24,136 nucleotides of DNA. Source: a virus. Under the pieces are notes generated by a model. It did not search any database, was not told where the DNA came from, and worked only from the letters and a program-made list of their open reading frames with translations. The stretch's first letter is position 1. Each line of letters begins with the position of its first letter. Where the stretch lies: positions 1 to 24,136 of the IMG/VR virus record IMGVR_UViG_3300021959_000380, one strand, 5' to 3'. Below are positions 6,246-12,544 of the stretch, piece after piece. Made by a program: the position numbers and the translations under genes.

Positions 6246-8226
6246 TATTTTGCATTCCTATGATTTGGGCCATTAGTGCTGCTTCTTCAGGATCATTAAT
6301 CAATTCATCTGGATCAAGATCAAGGCTGTAAGCAAGTTCGCTGATTAGCTTGTTCATTTTAATAAAAGGTGCAATAGCAGGATTCTGAGCAGTCTGTAAG
6401 AACATAGTCAATCTTTGGCTACGTACTTCTTTCTGCATCAAGCTATTTGTACCCGTGGCTTTTACTTCTAAATCACCTTTAACATCTAACTTAGACTCTA
6501 GGAATTGCATGTTCCATTGGAAGTATGCTTCGCCCATAGGCTTAAGTAAGAAGTCATCAAGATTCTTAATTACAGTTTTAATATTAAGGGATGCTGCGCC
6601 AAGTAGCATGGACATACCTGAAGCAGTTCGCGTCATGCTCTGAACGCCCGTTTGACCGTGTGAATAGCTTGGAATACCTGTTTGTTCGTCTGCAAGCTGT
6701 CTGAACTTATCAAACATCATCATGTTTTCTTGTGAGGTATTAGGAAACTTCAAGCCGTTGATAGCTGTTCCGGGCATTCCTGCTTGTCTTCGGAATACTT
6801 TACCCGGATATATTTCCATGCTTTGACCACCCACAAGAGCAGTTTCGTCTACATCAAAGACTAACGATCCTGATAACGCTAGGTTGTCTATTGCCATGCG
6901 AGCGTGACCATTCATGATCTTTTGAGAATCATCCATATTCTCAGCAACCCCAATGCCAAAGAAGCTATAGGGATTTCGCTCGTAGGGAAAGGCATGATAA
7001 GGCAACCTGAAAGGCGTGAACGGATTAACCACTGCTCTTAACATTTGACCATTGCAGATCCAAGCGTTTACTTGTACTTCATCTAGGTCATCTACTTCCT
7101 CTGGTATATCCATACCAACTTGGCGAGCATATTCTGCATCCATAACTCCCCAATACTCTAGAACCTCGAACTGTCCTGACCCTGATTCGTCTGAGCGGTG
7201 GTCATCTTTTAGTTCTTGCTCATAGTCTTTTTCTTCGTAATTAGGCCCCATTACTAGAGCTTCACGAATTGCATCTTTATTAAAGTATGGCATCTTTGCT
7301 AAAGACCGTAACTTGGTACGGTTCATTCTGTGTCTGTGAAAAATGTACTCTGCTTCGTTTATGTTTGTAGCGTTAGGATCAGGAAAGAAATCCCATATGC
7401 TGACAAACTCAATACGAGGAACGCGCACATCAACTGGAGAATATCTCCTAAGTCCTTCTTCATCTTCCTCCCACCGGCTAAGTGTCTTGTTAAAGTTAAA
7501 TGGTCCTTTTATAATGCCCGTTCCAAATAAGGCAGATTCAAATAAAGCATTGCGAATTTCGCTGGCTCCATTTGATTCTTCAATTTGATCATGTATTAAT
7601 TTTTCTAAACGCCTAGCAGCTTCTTTAGCAGGACTTACTTGTGGTATTTGTGGGTCTGTTGTTGGCCCATCTTTAAGTTGTTCTTCTGCTTTCTTCTCAA
7701 TTGATTCTTCTTCAAAACGTCCTGACCCGTAGGTCGCTCCGGGCTTAAGTACACGCCCGTCACCTTCGTAACCAACGTCAAAAGGATTCTCCTTTTCCTG
7801 TTCTTCTTGACTTGTTTCAATTCCCGGTAAAGGATTTTGTGCATCTAAGTGTGCATACTCGCTAATACCCTCAGGTACTTTAGTTTCTGAAATACCGATT
7901 GGAAATTTACCGGCTCCAAAAATAACATCTACAAGCTGTCCGAAAGCTGCTAAGACTTTTGTTTTAGTTACTTTTACAAATACTCTAGACTTTTCAGATT
8001 CTCTAAAACGTACATTTTTACCGTAAAGACCACGATAATTGTGATAACCGTCTAGCCAGCGTTGTTCGTCTAAGTCTCTAGCACTTTCAGCTTGTTCGTA
8101 CCGATCCATAAGAAGACCAACAAAGTTATTACGCAAAGACTCTTCTAGAGTCAATTGCATACCTTGTTCGTCTTCTACTTGCTCAAAGTATAGCTCGTTT
8201 GCTGTTAAGCTATTTTCTTCTGTCAT
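6049..8226 (-). CDS. Portal (head-tail connector) protein
   Basis: The gene encodes 725 residues from ATG 8226; a TTG two codons earlier (8232) is less likely. The portal forms the dodecameric ring through which DNA enters and leaves the head, and the terminase docks on it. Visible family features include the N-terminal helix LLMDRYEQAESARDLDEQRW with YRGLYG, the VFVKVTKTKVLAAFGQLVDV segment, the wing/stem region (IEFVSIWDFFPDPNATNI), and RTASGMSMLLGAASLNIK near residues 560-580, typical of podovirus portals. A long acidic insert (about residues 120-200) is rich in E, G and P. The last about 65 residues are a Gly/Pro-rich tail that shares its DNA with the 76-residue gene. Large terminase and scaffold genes lie on either side in standard order. 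Confidence 0.88.
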   Translation of the reverse strand: MTEENSLTANELYFEQVEDEQGMQLTLEESLRNNFVGLLMDRYEQAESARDLDEQRWLDGYHNYRGLYGKNVRFRESEKSRVFVKVTKTKVLAAFGQLVDVIFGAGKFPIGISETKVPEGISEYAHLDAQNPLPGIETSQEEQEKENPFDVGYEGDGRVLKPGATYGSGRFEEESIEKKAEEQLKDGPTTDPQIPQVSPAKEAARRLEKLIHDQIEESNGASEIRNALFESALFGTGIIKGPFNFNKTLSRWEEDEEGLRRYSPVDVRVPRIEFVSIWDFFPDPNATNINEAEYIFHRHRMNRTKLRSLAKMPYFNKDAIREALVMGPNYEEKDYEQELKDDHRSDESGSGQFEVLEYWGVMDAEYARQVGMDIPEEVDDLDEVQVNAWICNGQMLRAVVNPFTPFRLPYHAFPYERNPYSFFGIGVAENMDDSQKIMNGHARMAIDNLALSGSLVFDVDETALVGGQSMEIYPGKVFRRQAGMPGTAINGLKFPNTSQENMMMFDKFRQLADEQTGIPSYSHGQTGVQSMTRTASGMSMLLGAASLNIKTVIKNLDDFLLKPMGEAYFQWNMQFLESKLDVKGDLEVKATGTNSLMQKEVRSQRLTMFLQTAQNPAIAPFIKMNKLISELAYSLDLDPDELINDPEEAALMAQIIGMQNNVGQATGPEAGPGSEQPGGMGGPEGVPPEGQDTGVTGTGGGNIGTGAVPQSGEAEFSGTPRAVEG

Positions 8227-8241
8227 ATTCAAGTTCTTTTT

Positions 8242-8589
8242 TTAAAATCGTTTAGAATAAGTAATACCATAATAAGTACCGCGACCACCACCTTTAGGTC
8301 GGCTAATGTTTGCTTTAATAGAAGAATTTTTACCAAACGTCCTAGACACACTTCCTGAAGTACTGCCGCCTTTATTTCTAGTTACGTTTATATTTGTTTT
8401 AGGAAGATTTAAGTTTAAAGTTGTGGCTACATTTCGACCATCTTGTTGAGTTGCTGAAGCAATTAATTTTTTTGAAGTTGGTGTAGTTACTGTAGATTTT
8501 ACTCCCTGTTGGCTATTACCGTCTAATTTAAAAATATCTGAAAATTTTGTAGGGCCGCCTCCGTTAGAATACTTTTGTCTTTTTTTCAT
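8242..8589 (-). CDS. 115-residue basic beta-rich protein, unknown
   Basis: This protein lies between large terminase and portal, with 3 bases separating it from the terminase stop. The product begins MKKRQKYSNGGGPTKFSD and is rich in Lys, Asn, Ser, Thr and Gly, with strongly basic ends. The central region alternates polar and hydrophobic residues (NVATTLNLNLPKTNINVTRN), suggesting beta-strands, and the C-terminus is GRGTYYGITYSKRF. It has no cysteine, no signal peptide and no membrane segment. The ribosome-binding site is poor (GGAT about 9 bases upstream), so translation may depend on ribosomes leaving the terminase gene. No family is recognised; a minor virion or DNA-contacting protein would fit its charge. 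Confidence 0.6.
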   Translation of the reverse strand: MKKRQKYSNGGGPTKFSDIFKLDGNSQQGVKSTVTTPTSKKLIASATQQDGRNVATTLNLNLPKTNINVTRNKGGSTSGSVSRTFGKNSSIKANISRPKGGGRGTYYGITYSKRF

Positions 8590-8592
8590 ATA

Positions 8593-10275
8593 TTAATATC
8601 CAAAATCTGCATCTGCAGGTGTATAAGCTTGTTCAAGACGTATATGCCTCAACTGAGCTAGTGGGTCGTTTACCCGTGGCCTAGACATAATAAGATACCG
8701 TAAGGCATCATATGCGTGATCAGGTGCATGAGTATCAACATCTTCAGGGTTTGATTTATCTAAAGGAATGCCTTGAAGCTCGCGTATCAGGCTAGGACAG
8801 CTACTGAAAATCTGTAATCGTGGTCTTCCGCTTGGCTGCAGCCTCAAGTATTCGTGAATCTGAATTTTACCCTGTATTCTGTTTTTATCTGCTCTACGTA
8901 GCTTATGGCCCTGTCGAACTAATGTTTCTCCGACTGTAGGGCCTGTAGTCCCTGTTCTAGCCCACGCAGCAGTATCTAGAACTCCTTGGACAGAAAAAGG
9001 GTCCGAGAGTTCCATCTGTGTTATTATAGAGCCTAAATCCTCTCCTGTCAAGCCCTTACGGTATAATTCTCGATAGACTATTAAGGTTCCGTCACTTGGG
9101 TCTATTGCAGCCCAAACACAGGCTGATTCACTGGCGTAACCATAATCGATACCTTTTACCCTATCCCAGTGTATTGGAATAGTAAAAGGTGGTATTACAT
9201 GTTCCTCTAGGCTAAATTCGGTAAAAGCTGCCCCCTCGTTTACGTCCCAGTTTCCTTCAAGTAATTGCTTACGTTGCGTTGGGGGCAAGGCTTTAAGCAT
9301 TTGCTCGTAACGACCATCCGTTGCTAAGAATGGATTATCTTCTAGACGAGCCGGTATAAACTTTCTTGTTAACCCGTCTGTACCCATAAAGCTAGTATCG
9401 GGGTCTGAGGGTTCAATATATCTTTTCTTTACCCAATGTGCGCCTACGCCACCGGGGTTAGCAGTACAACGCATATAAGGTATAATTTCACTATCTGTAG
9501 TACGAAGTCGAGAGGCTAAGTAGTTCCAAGAAAACTCAGTAGGCAAATGAGTAATTTCATCAAAACCTATCCAACTATATGCTTGACCCTGATAACGGTA
9601 TACATCTGCATCACGTTCAAGGAAACCAAACTCTATCTTAGCTCCGCTTGGGAAGTTCCAAAGTTTTTCTACTTCCCGGTACTTACAACCCGGAAAAGCC
9701 TTTGGATATAACTCCCTTGACTTGTCTATCAACTCTCGTAGCTCTGGCATAGACCGCCTAATGATTAAGGCCCTATGAGCGGCCCTGTGAGCGTATCTGA
9801 GAGGATCTACGAGCATGGCATAGGATTTACCGCCCCCGGCTGCTCCACCGTATAGAACGTCTGTCTCGGACGCTGCTAGGAACTCTGTTTGAGGCCCTTC
9901 GTTCGGAGCAAATATAACTTTATCTTTAGCTTCTTCTTTTAAAGCTTTAGGAGTCCCTTCAAGATCTTCTTCTGTTGTTATTTTACTTGCGTTAGGATCT
10001 TCTAGTTTCTTTAGGGTTGTTTTACTTCTCTTGACAGACTCTTTATAGGATTTTAATTTTGACTCGGCACTAGCTATCTTTTTTTCTTTTTCACGTATAG
10101 CTTTGTTAGTAACCAGTTTAGCCTTGGTATGGCTATGATAATTATATCCTCGACCTTTAGCACCCTTTGGTCTACCTCCTTTTAATCGAGGTGTACCGTC
10201 TTTCTTAAATATAAAAGAACCTTCTGAGTCTTTTAGATATTTATCTGGATTAACTTCCCAGTCTTGCATCTTCAT
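8593..10275 (-). CDS. terL: Terminase large subunit (packaging ATPase-nuclease)
   Basis: The gene encodes 560 residues from ATG 10275; a TTG one codon earlier is also open, and an ATG at 10269 is possible. It packages DNA into the prohead and cuts the concatemer. The ATPase domain shows Walker A GGAAGGGKS (Lys about 150), Walker B WIGFDE (Asp 239, Glu 240) and the coupling motif TANPGG (about 271-276). The nuclease domain has GIDYG (Asp 377), VLDTAAW (Asp 434) and HAYDAL (Asp 523), the usual acidic triad. The first about 115 residues are an unusual, highly basic region (RLKGGRPKGAKGRGYNY, then KKIASAESKLKSYK), longer than the classic N-terminus; they may bind DNA or the small subunit. The start overlaps the upstream gene by 26 bases. 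Confidence 0.95.
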   Translation of the reverse strand: MKMQDWEVNPDKYLKDSEGSFIFKKDGTPRLKGGRPKGAKGRGYNYHSHTKAKLVTNKAIREKEKKIASAESKLKSYKESVKRSKTTLKKLEDPNASKITTEEDLEGTPKALKEEAKDKVIFAPNEGPQTEFLAASETDVLYGGAAGGGKSYAMLVDPLRYAHRAAHRALIIRRSMPELRELIDKSRELYPKAFPGCKYREVEKLWNFPSGAKIEFGFLERDADVYRYQGQAYSWIGFDEITHLPTEFSWNYLASRLRTTDSEIIPYMRCTANPGGVGAHWVKKRYIEPSDPDTSFMGTDGLTRKFIPARLEDNPFLATDGRYEQMLKALPPTQRKQLLEGNWDVNEGAAFTEFSLEEHVIPPFTIPIHWDRVKGIDYGYASESACVWAAIDPSDGTLIVYRELYRKGLTGEDLGSIITQMELSDPFSVQGVLDTAAWARTGTTGPTVGETLVRQGHKLRRADKNRIQGKIQIHEYLRLQPSGRPRLQIFSSCPSLIRELQGIPLDKSNPEDVDTHAPDHAYDALRYLIMSRPRVNDPLAQLRHIRLEQAYTPADADFGY

Positions 10276-10474
10276 CAATCTTATTTTTTAGACCTTGATA
10301 GCTTAACTTACGTCCTGTTTTGTATTCAATCCAAGCAGAACCTTCTCTAAGACTTAATACTTTATTTTTAACTAAACCTTTTATTTCTTCTAAAGCTTCT
10401 AGTTCTTCAGGAATCTCAATTAGTTTATCTTGATCTTTAACATAACCAAAAGGTGCAGGGCCTTTACGCTTCAT
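10250..10474 (-). CDS. 74-residue protein resembling a serine-recombinase accessory domain
   Basis: The start is ATG 10474, with AAGGTG 6 bases upstream; the longer TTG start (10489) would sit on this ribosome-binding site. The product opens MKRKGPAPFGYVKDQDK, continues LIEIPEELEALEEIKGLV, and has SLREGSAWIEYKTGRKLS and YQGLKNKI. This follows the pattern of the 'Recombinase' domain that follows the catalytic domain in large serine recombinases (APFGY, then a Glu-rich helix, then SLRE and a helix-turn-helix), but no catalytic resolvase domain is present. Standing between the two terminase subunits, it could be a DNA-binding packaging factor. The overlap with terS is 11 bases and with terL 26. 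The family resemblance is read by eye and moderate in confidence. Confidence 0.6.
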   Translation of the reverse strand: MKRKGPAPFGYVKDQDKLIEIPEELEALEEIKGLVKNKVLSLREGSAWIEYKTGRKLSYQGLKNKIDEDARLGS

Positions 10475-10853
10475 CAAATTCACCTTCAATTATTACTTCT
10501 TTTTTAGAAGGTAATATAAATAAACCCCCTTCTGATTTATGATTAACATCTAAGCGTTCTGTTTTACCTAACCCTACTCTATCTAAAATAGTTTGAGCAG
10601 CTTGTAGTCTCATGTTAGCCTGTGGAATAGGTACATCTGAATTCATTACTTCAACAAGTTTTAAAGCAGCTTTTGGAGCTGACTGAGCTAGGATTCCTTC
10701 AGCTAAGTCTAGTATTTCTTTTTTAAGAGATTTTACAACCTGATAATGACCACTATTATACCCAGCCAACTCCGCTGCCTTCTTCGGATCACCCCCTTGT
10801 TCTACCAAGTGGTTTAAGAAAGACTGTTGTTTTTCTGTAAGTTCTTTATTCAT
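10464..10853 (-). CDS. terS: Terminase small subunit (DNA recognition)
   Basis: The product is 129 residues from ATG 10853. A longer frame (10907) would read through the promoter and is rejected. Residues 1-35 contain ELTEKQQSFLNHLVEQGGD followed by KKAAELAGY, the N-terminal helix-turn-helix of small terminases, which recognises the phage packaging site. A helical middle (EILDLAEGILAQSAPKAALK, then NMRLQAAQTILDRVGLGK) matches the oligomerisation region typical of this family. The C-terminus is Lys/Glu-rich and would dock the large subunit. It is the first gene of the minus-strand operon. The predicted transcription start falls on or next to the A of the ATG, and there is no Shine-Dalgarno sequence, so the message looks leaderless. 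Confidence 0.87.
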   Translation of the reverse strand: MNKELTEKQQSFLNHLVEQGGDPKKAAELAGYNSGHYQVVKSLKKEILDLAEGILAQSAPKAALKLVEVMNSDVPIPQANMRLQAAQTILDRVGLGKTERLDVNHKSEGGLFILPSKKEVIIEGEFDEA

Positions 10854-10860
10854 GTCATTT

Positions 10861-10888
10861 ATTATAGTGCTGTTGACGTATTTGTCAA
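10861..10888 (-). promoter_or_regulatory. Sigma-70 promoter for the packaging/virion operon
   Basis: On the minus strand a perfect TTGACA (10888-10883) and a perfect TATAAT (10866-10861) are separated by 16 bases. Transcription would start about 7 bases after the -10 box, at or next to the A of the terS ATG (10853). Both boxes match the E. coli consensus exactly, so host RNA polymerase should recognise it strongly. The -35 box lies inside one arm of the inverted repeat at 10881-10908, suggesting repression or coupling with the divergent promoter. Confidence 0.85.
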
Positions 10889-10908
10889 GTAAAAAACAAC
10901 TTGACAAA
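10881..10908. promoter_or_regulatory. Inverted repeat (probable operator) joining divergent promoters
   Basis: A perfect 10-bp inverted repeat: TTTGTCAAGT at 10881-10890 and ACTTGACAAA at 10899-10908, with an 8-base A-rich spacer. Each arm supplies the TTGACA -35 hexamer of one of two promoters pointing away from each other. A dimeric regulator bound here would block both; alternatively the symmetry is a shared polymerase landing site. The octamer ACTTGACA recurs downstream at 11047-11054 and 11245-11252. Confidence 0.75.
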
Positions 10909-10929
10909 AAGCTATTCTGACTATATACT
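10901..10929 (+). promoter_or_regulatory. Sigma-70 promoter towards the early/replication genes
   Basis: A perfect TTGACA (10901-10906) and TATACT (10924-10929, five of six) are separated by the optimal 17 bases. The predicted start is near 10936, inside an imperfect inverted repeat. The first coding region follows about 800 bases later, so this promoter would drive a long leader or non-coding RNA through the hairpin array. Confidence 0.75.
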
Positions 10930-10932
10930 AAC

Positions 10933-10954
10933 GTAATCGGTCCACCCCGGTTAC
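10933..10954. repeat. Inverted repeat over the early transcription start
   Basis: GTAATCGG (10933-10940) pairs with CCGGTTAC (10947-10954) around a 6-base loop. Pairing is perfect in RNA if one G-U pair is allowed. It sits at the predicted start site of the plus-strand promoter, so it could be an operator or a 5' stem-loop of the transcript. Confidence 0.5.
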
Positions 10955-10978
10955 ATATAGATATATAGTATGTACTGT

Positions 10979-11039
10979 CTTTAAATACCCGCTATAAATA
11001 CTTTAGAATACCCGCCCAAAAACTTTAGAGTCCCGCCCC
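10979..11039 (+). repeat. Three tandem 22-bp iterons
   Basis: CTTTAAATACCCGC at 10979, CTTTAGAATACCCGCCC at 11001 and CTTTAGAGTCCCGCCCC at 11023 repeat at exactly 22-base intervals, about two helical turns. The consensus is CTTTARA(A/G)T(A)CCCGC. Such spacing suggests several copies of one protein binding the same face of the DNA, as at replication origins or cooperative operators. They lie 50 to 110 bases downstream of the early promoter. Confidence 0.6.
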
Positions 11040-11149
11040 GAGTATTACTTGACACTCTGAAGTTCTGTAAAATGTATAAGCATTAGTATATATAGGGGGG
11101 CGGGGGCATGGCCTCCTGCGTACCCCTTAGACTCAGCAGACTTCAGGAC

Positions 11150-11532
11150 TACTCTAAAGATACTTTAGAGTAACTTCGAGCTTTACTTCTCTGAAGTAAC
11201 TTTAAAAACTCTAAAGAATCTCTAGAGATTCTCCTAAATGTTTCACTTGACAAATTCTGGAGGATTCTAAAAGTCTTTAAAGTTTTAACTTTAAAGGTCT
11301 TGAAATCAAAGATTTCAAAGACTTGGGAAGTTTTCCACTCCTAGAATCTTCATAACATGAAGATTTATCAAGTTAACTACAAAGTAGTTAAAAAAAAGTC
11401 AACCAGAAATCTCCTCGCCTACATAGCGCGACCCCATAATCTTTGATTATGAATTATTTTCACTTTACTTCCCGCCAAAAATTTCCAACATGTGCGTGTA
11501 CATACATCACGCGAGAATGCTACGAAGTAGCA
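11150..11532 (+). repeat. Array of about ten hairpins, mostly with 3-base loops
   Basis: Consecutive inverted repeats with different arm sequences. Left arm and loop: 11150 TACTCTAAAG, ATA; 11183 TTACTTC, TCT; 11215-11232 an 18-bp perfect palindrome; 11275 CTTTAAAGTT, TT; 11297 GTCTTGAAATC, AAA (one bulge); 11345 AATCTTCAT, AAC; 11373 TTAACTAC, AAA; 11435 CATAATC, TTT; 11494 GCGTG, 9-base loop; 11518 TGCTAC, GAA. Arms of 6 to 11 bp are perfect except the bulge. Seven of ten have a triloop. The geometry is kept while the sequence is not, which suggests selection for structure in RNA or in single-stranded or supercoiled DNA. None has the T-tract of a terminator; two are followed by eight A's. 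Confidence 0.75.
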
Positions 11533-11753
11533 AAAAAAAGTTCTTGACATTGTTTTGGAGGTTTGCCATCGCTACCCGCGCTACCTGCGACGCTACACAG
11601 GCTTTCTTCGCATCTCAACACCCGCATTATGCGCTAGTGATTGATCGCCCACCAGAAAGTTGTTGACTTCGATTTCGATCTATGAGCCTAATGGAAAACG
11701 TCAAAGCGGCAAGGGGTCGCCGAGACTTAACCCAAACACAGGAGATGTACACA

Positions 11754-12272
11754 ATGACAGCACATACACAAAAGAAAGATCGACTCTGCTCTGCCAAGCA
11801 ATTCCGAGCCATAGTTTATAAATTCGCAAAGGTTGTACAGGAGCAGAAGAGTATACCTGACATGTACTGGTTTAGACTGTGGAAGCAGGTCGAAGCAGTC
11901 TTAGCTTCAAATAACCCGAAGGGTGTTACGAGTTTTCAGATTTCGGAGTGGTTTGAGTCTGATACATTGCCCGGCTATTTGCTTGCAAATTTACAGTTAG
12001 ATTTTGAGGGTCGTGGCAAGGCTAAAACGCACAAAGCTAATCGTAAGGTGAAGGCTGCACCCAAGCCTAAGGCGACTAAGACAGCACCTAAGCCGAAGGC
12101 AGAGCCGAAGCCTAAAGCGACACCAAAGCCTAAAGCAACGGCCAAGTCTAATGATCTTAAAGATCTTGAGATTCGGATGACGTTTGTTGAGGGTCAGGTT
12201 TCGGAAATGTCTGAATCTATAGAAACTATTAAATCAGGAATGGAATCTATCCTTGCTCATTTGCAAGGGTAA
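11754..12272 (+). CDS. Basic (KPKA)-repeat protein, first early gene
   Basis: The start is ATG 11754, with AGGAG 9 bases upstream; an upstream ATG at 11682 is open but has no ribosome-binding site. The 172-residue product has three parts. Residues about 1-80 are globular, with KQFRAIVYKFAKVV, MYWFRLWKQVEAVL and VTSFQISEWFESD. Residues about 85-130 are a tail of KPKA repeats (KAAPKPKATKTAPKPKAEPK) like histone H1 or bacterial H1-like proteins, which bind DNA. The last about 40 residues form a coiled coil (LEIRMTFVEGQVSEMSESIE) that would make it oligomeric. It is the first gene after the hairpin array. A DNA- or host-nucleoid-binding role is an inference from composition only; no family is recognised. 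Confidence 0.7.
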   Translation: MTAHTQKKDRLCSAKQFRAIVYKFAKVVQEQKSIPDMYWFRLWKQVEAVLASNNPKGVTSFQISEWFESDTLPGYLLANLQLDFEGRGKAKTHKANRKVKAAPKPKATKTAPKPKAEPKPKATPKPKATAKSNDLKDLEIRMTFVEGQVSEMSESIETIKSGMESILAHLQG

Positions 12273-12277
12273 TCTAA

Positions 12278-12334
12278 ATAACTTAAAAGCTCTTATTAAC
12301 TCTCAAGTTTCTTGAGAGAGTTAATAAGAGCTAA
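12278..12334 (+). repeat. 57-bp hairpin repeat, copy 1
   Basis: Identical over 57 bases to 12687-12743. Its core (12288-12332) is a long hairpin: a 20-base left arm pairs with a 22-base right arm (2-base bulge) around a TTT triloop. It begins 5 bases after the stop of the basic protein gene. There is no T-tract on the plus strand, so it is not a standard terminator for that gene; only a short T4 run follows on the minus strand. It could be an RNA-processing or stability element, or the recombination boundary of the cassette it flanks. Confidence 0.9.
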
Positions 12335-12336
12335 AG

Positions 12337-12346
12337 GGCCGCGGCC
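12337..12346. repeat. 10-bp GC palindrome
   Basis: GGCCGCGGCC is a perfect all-GC palindrome between the first hairpin repeat and the ribosome-binding site of the next gene. In such an AT-rich region this is unusual. It could be a protein-binding site or, as RNA, a clamp on the start region. No function can be assigned. Confidence 0.5.
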
Positions 12347-12358
12347 AAAGGAAATGAT

Positions 12359-12544
12359 ATGAATTTTATTGCAGGTATATTGTTTAGTTTATCTTTGTTT
12401 TTTATATATTATGCCAGTCAAAATTATGAGACTGAGATTGGTGTTGTTATAATCTGTAGTTTATCAGGATTAATGATTGGTCTTATTTTAACAATCTTTA
12501 TGTTGGCACCAAAATCTAAGAAAAGAAGGAAGTATTATGTCTAG
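12359..12544 (+). CDS. 61-residue membrane protein with two membrane segments
   Basis: AAGGA lies 6 bases before the ATG. The product has two hydrophobic segments, about residues 3-20 (FIAGILFSLSLFFIYYA) and 28-50 (VVIICSLSGLMIGLILTIFM), a short polar turn between them, and a basic C-terminal tail (KSKKRRKYYV). Two segments, small size and a basic end resemble class II holins, but small phage membrane proteins of other kinds (superinfection exclusion, membrane stress) look alike, and no lysin gene is nearby. It is the first gene of the cassette between the two 57-bp repeats and overlaps the next gene by 8 bases. Confidence 0.7.
   Translation: MNFIAGILFSLSLFFIYYASQNYETEIGVVIICSLSGLMIGLILTIFMLAPKSKKRRKYYV

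Larger units (their letters stand above)
10909..11753. other. Non-coding divergence region, about 845 bases
   Basis: No supported gene lies here on either strand. The region holds the early promoter and its inverted repeat, the three iterons, a G-rich tract (GGGGGGCGGGGG at 11095-11106) unusual for this AT-rich genome, a long hairpin array (11150-11532), and a more GC-rich tail (11550-11660) in which I see nothing definite. Exact TTGACA hexamers also occur at 11049, 11247 and 11544, but none has a good -10 box at proper spacing. The location between the packaging and replication modules fits an origin, packaging or control region. Confidence 0.7.

Noticed and set aside
7635-7844. 69-residue minus-strand frame inside the portal gene
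   Set aside because: It lies in the middle of the portal in another frame, with no ribosome-binding site and a random Lys-rich product, unlike the overprinted gene at 6015-6245.
11049-11080. Possible third promoter (TTGACA near 11049, TATAAG near 11075)
   Set aside because: The spacer is 20 bases, and the alternative TAAAAT gives 13; neither is acceptable.
11095-11106. Possible G-quadruplex in the G-rich tract
   Set aside because: Only two G-runs are adjacent; four spaced runs are needed.
11108-11173. 21-residue plus-strand leader-like frame ending in the first hairpin of the array
   Set aside because: The ATG directly follows the G-rich tract with no proper spacing for ribosome binding, and the peptide shows no regulatory codon run; it could be chance.
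11627-11812. Minus-strand 61-residue frame beginning in the non-coding region
   Set aside because: It overlaps the start of the plus-strand basic-protein gene antisense, has a Cys-rich random-looking product, and has no ribosome-binding site or operon partner.
12359-12544. Firm holin assignment
   Set aside because: Two membrane segments alone are not enough; no endolysin or spanin is visible nearby.
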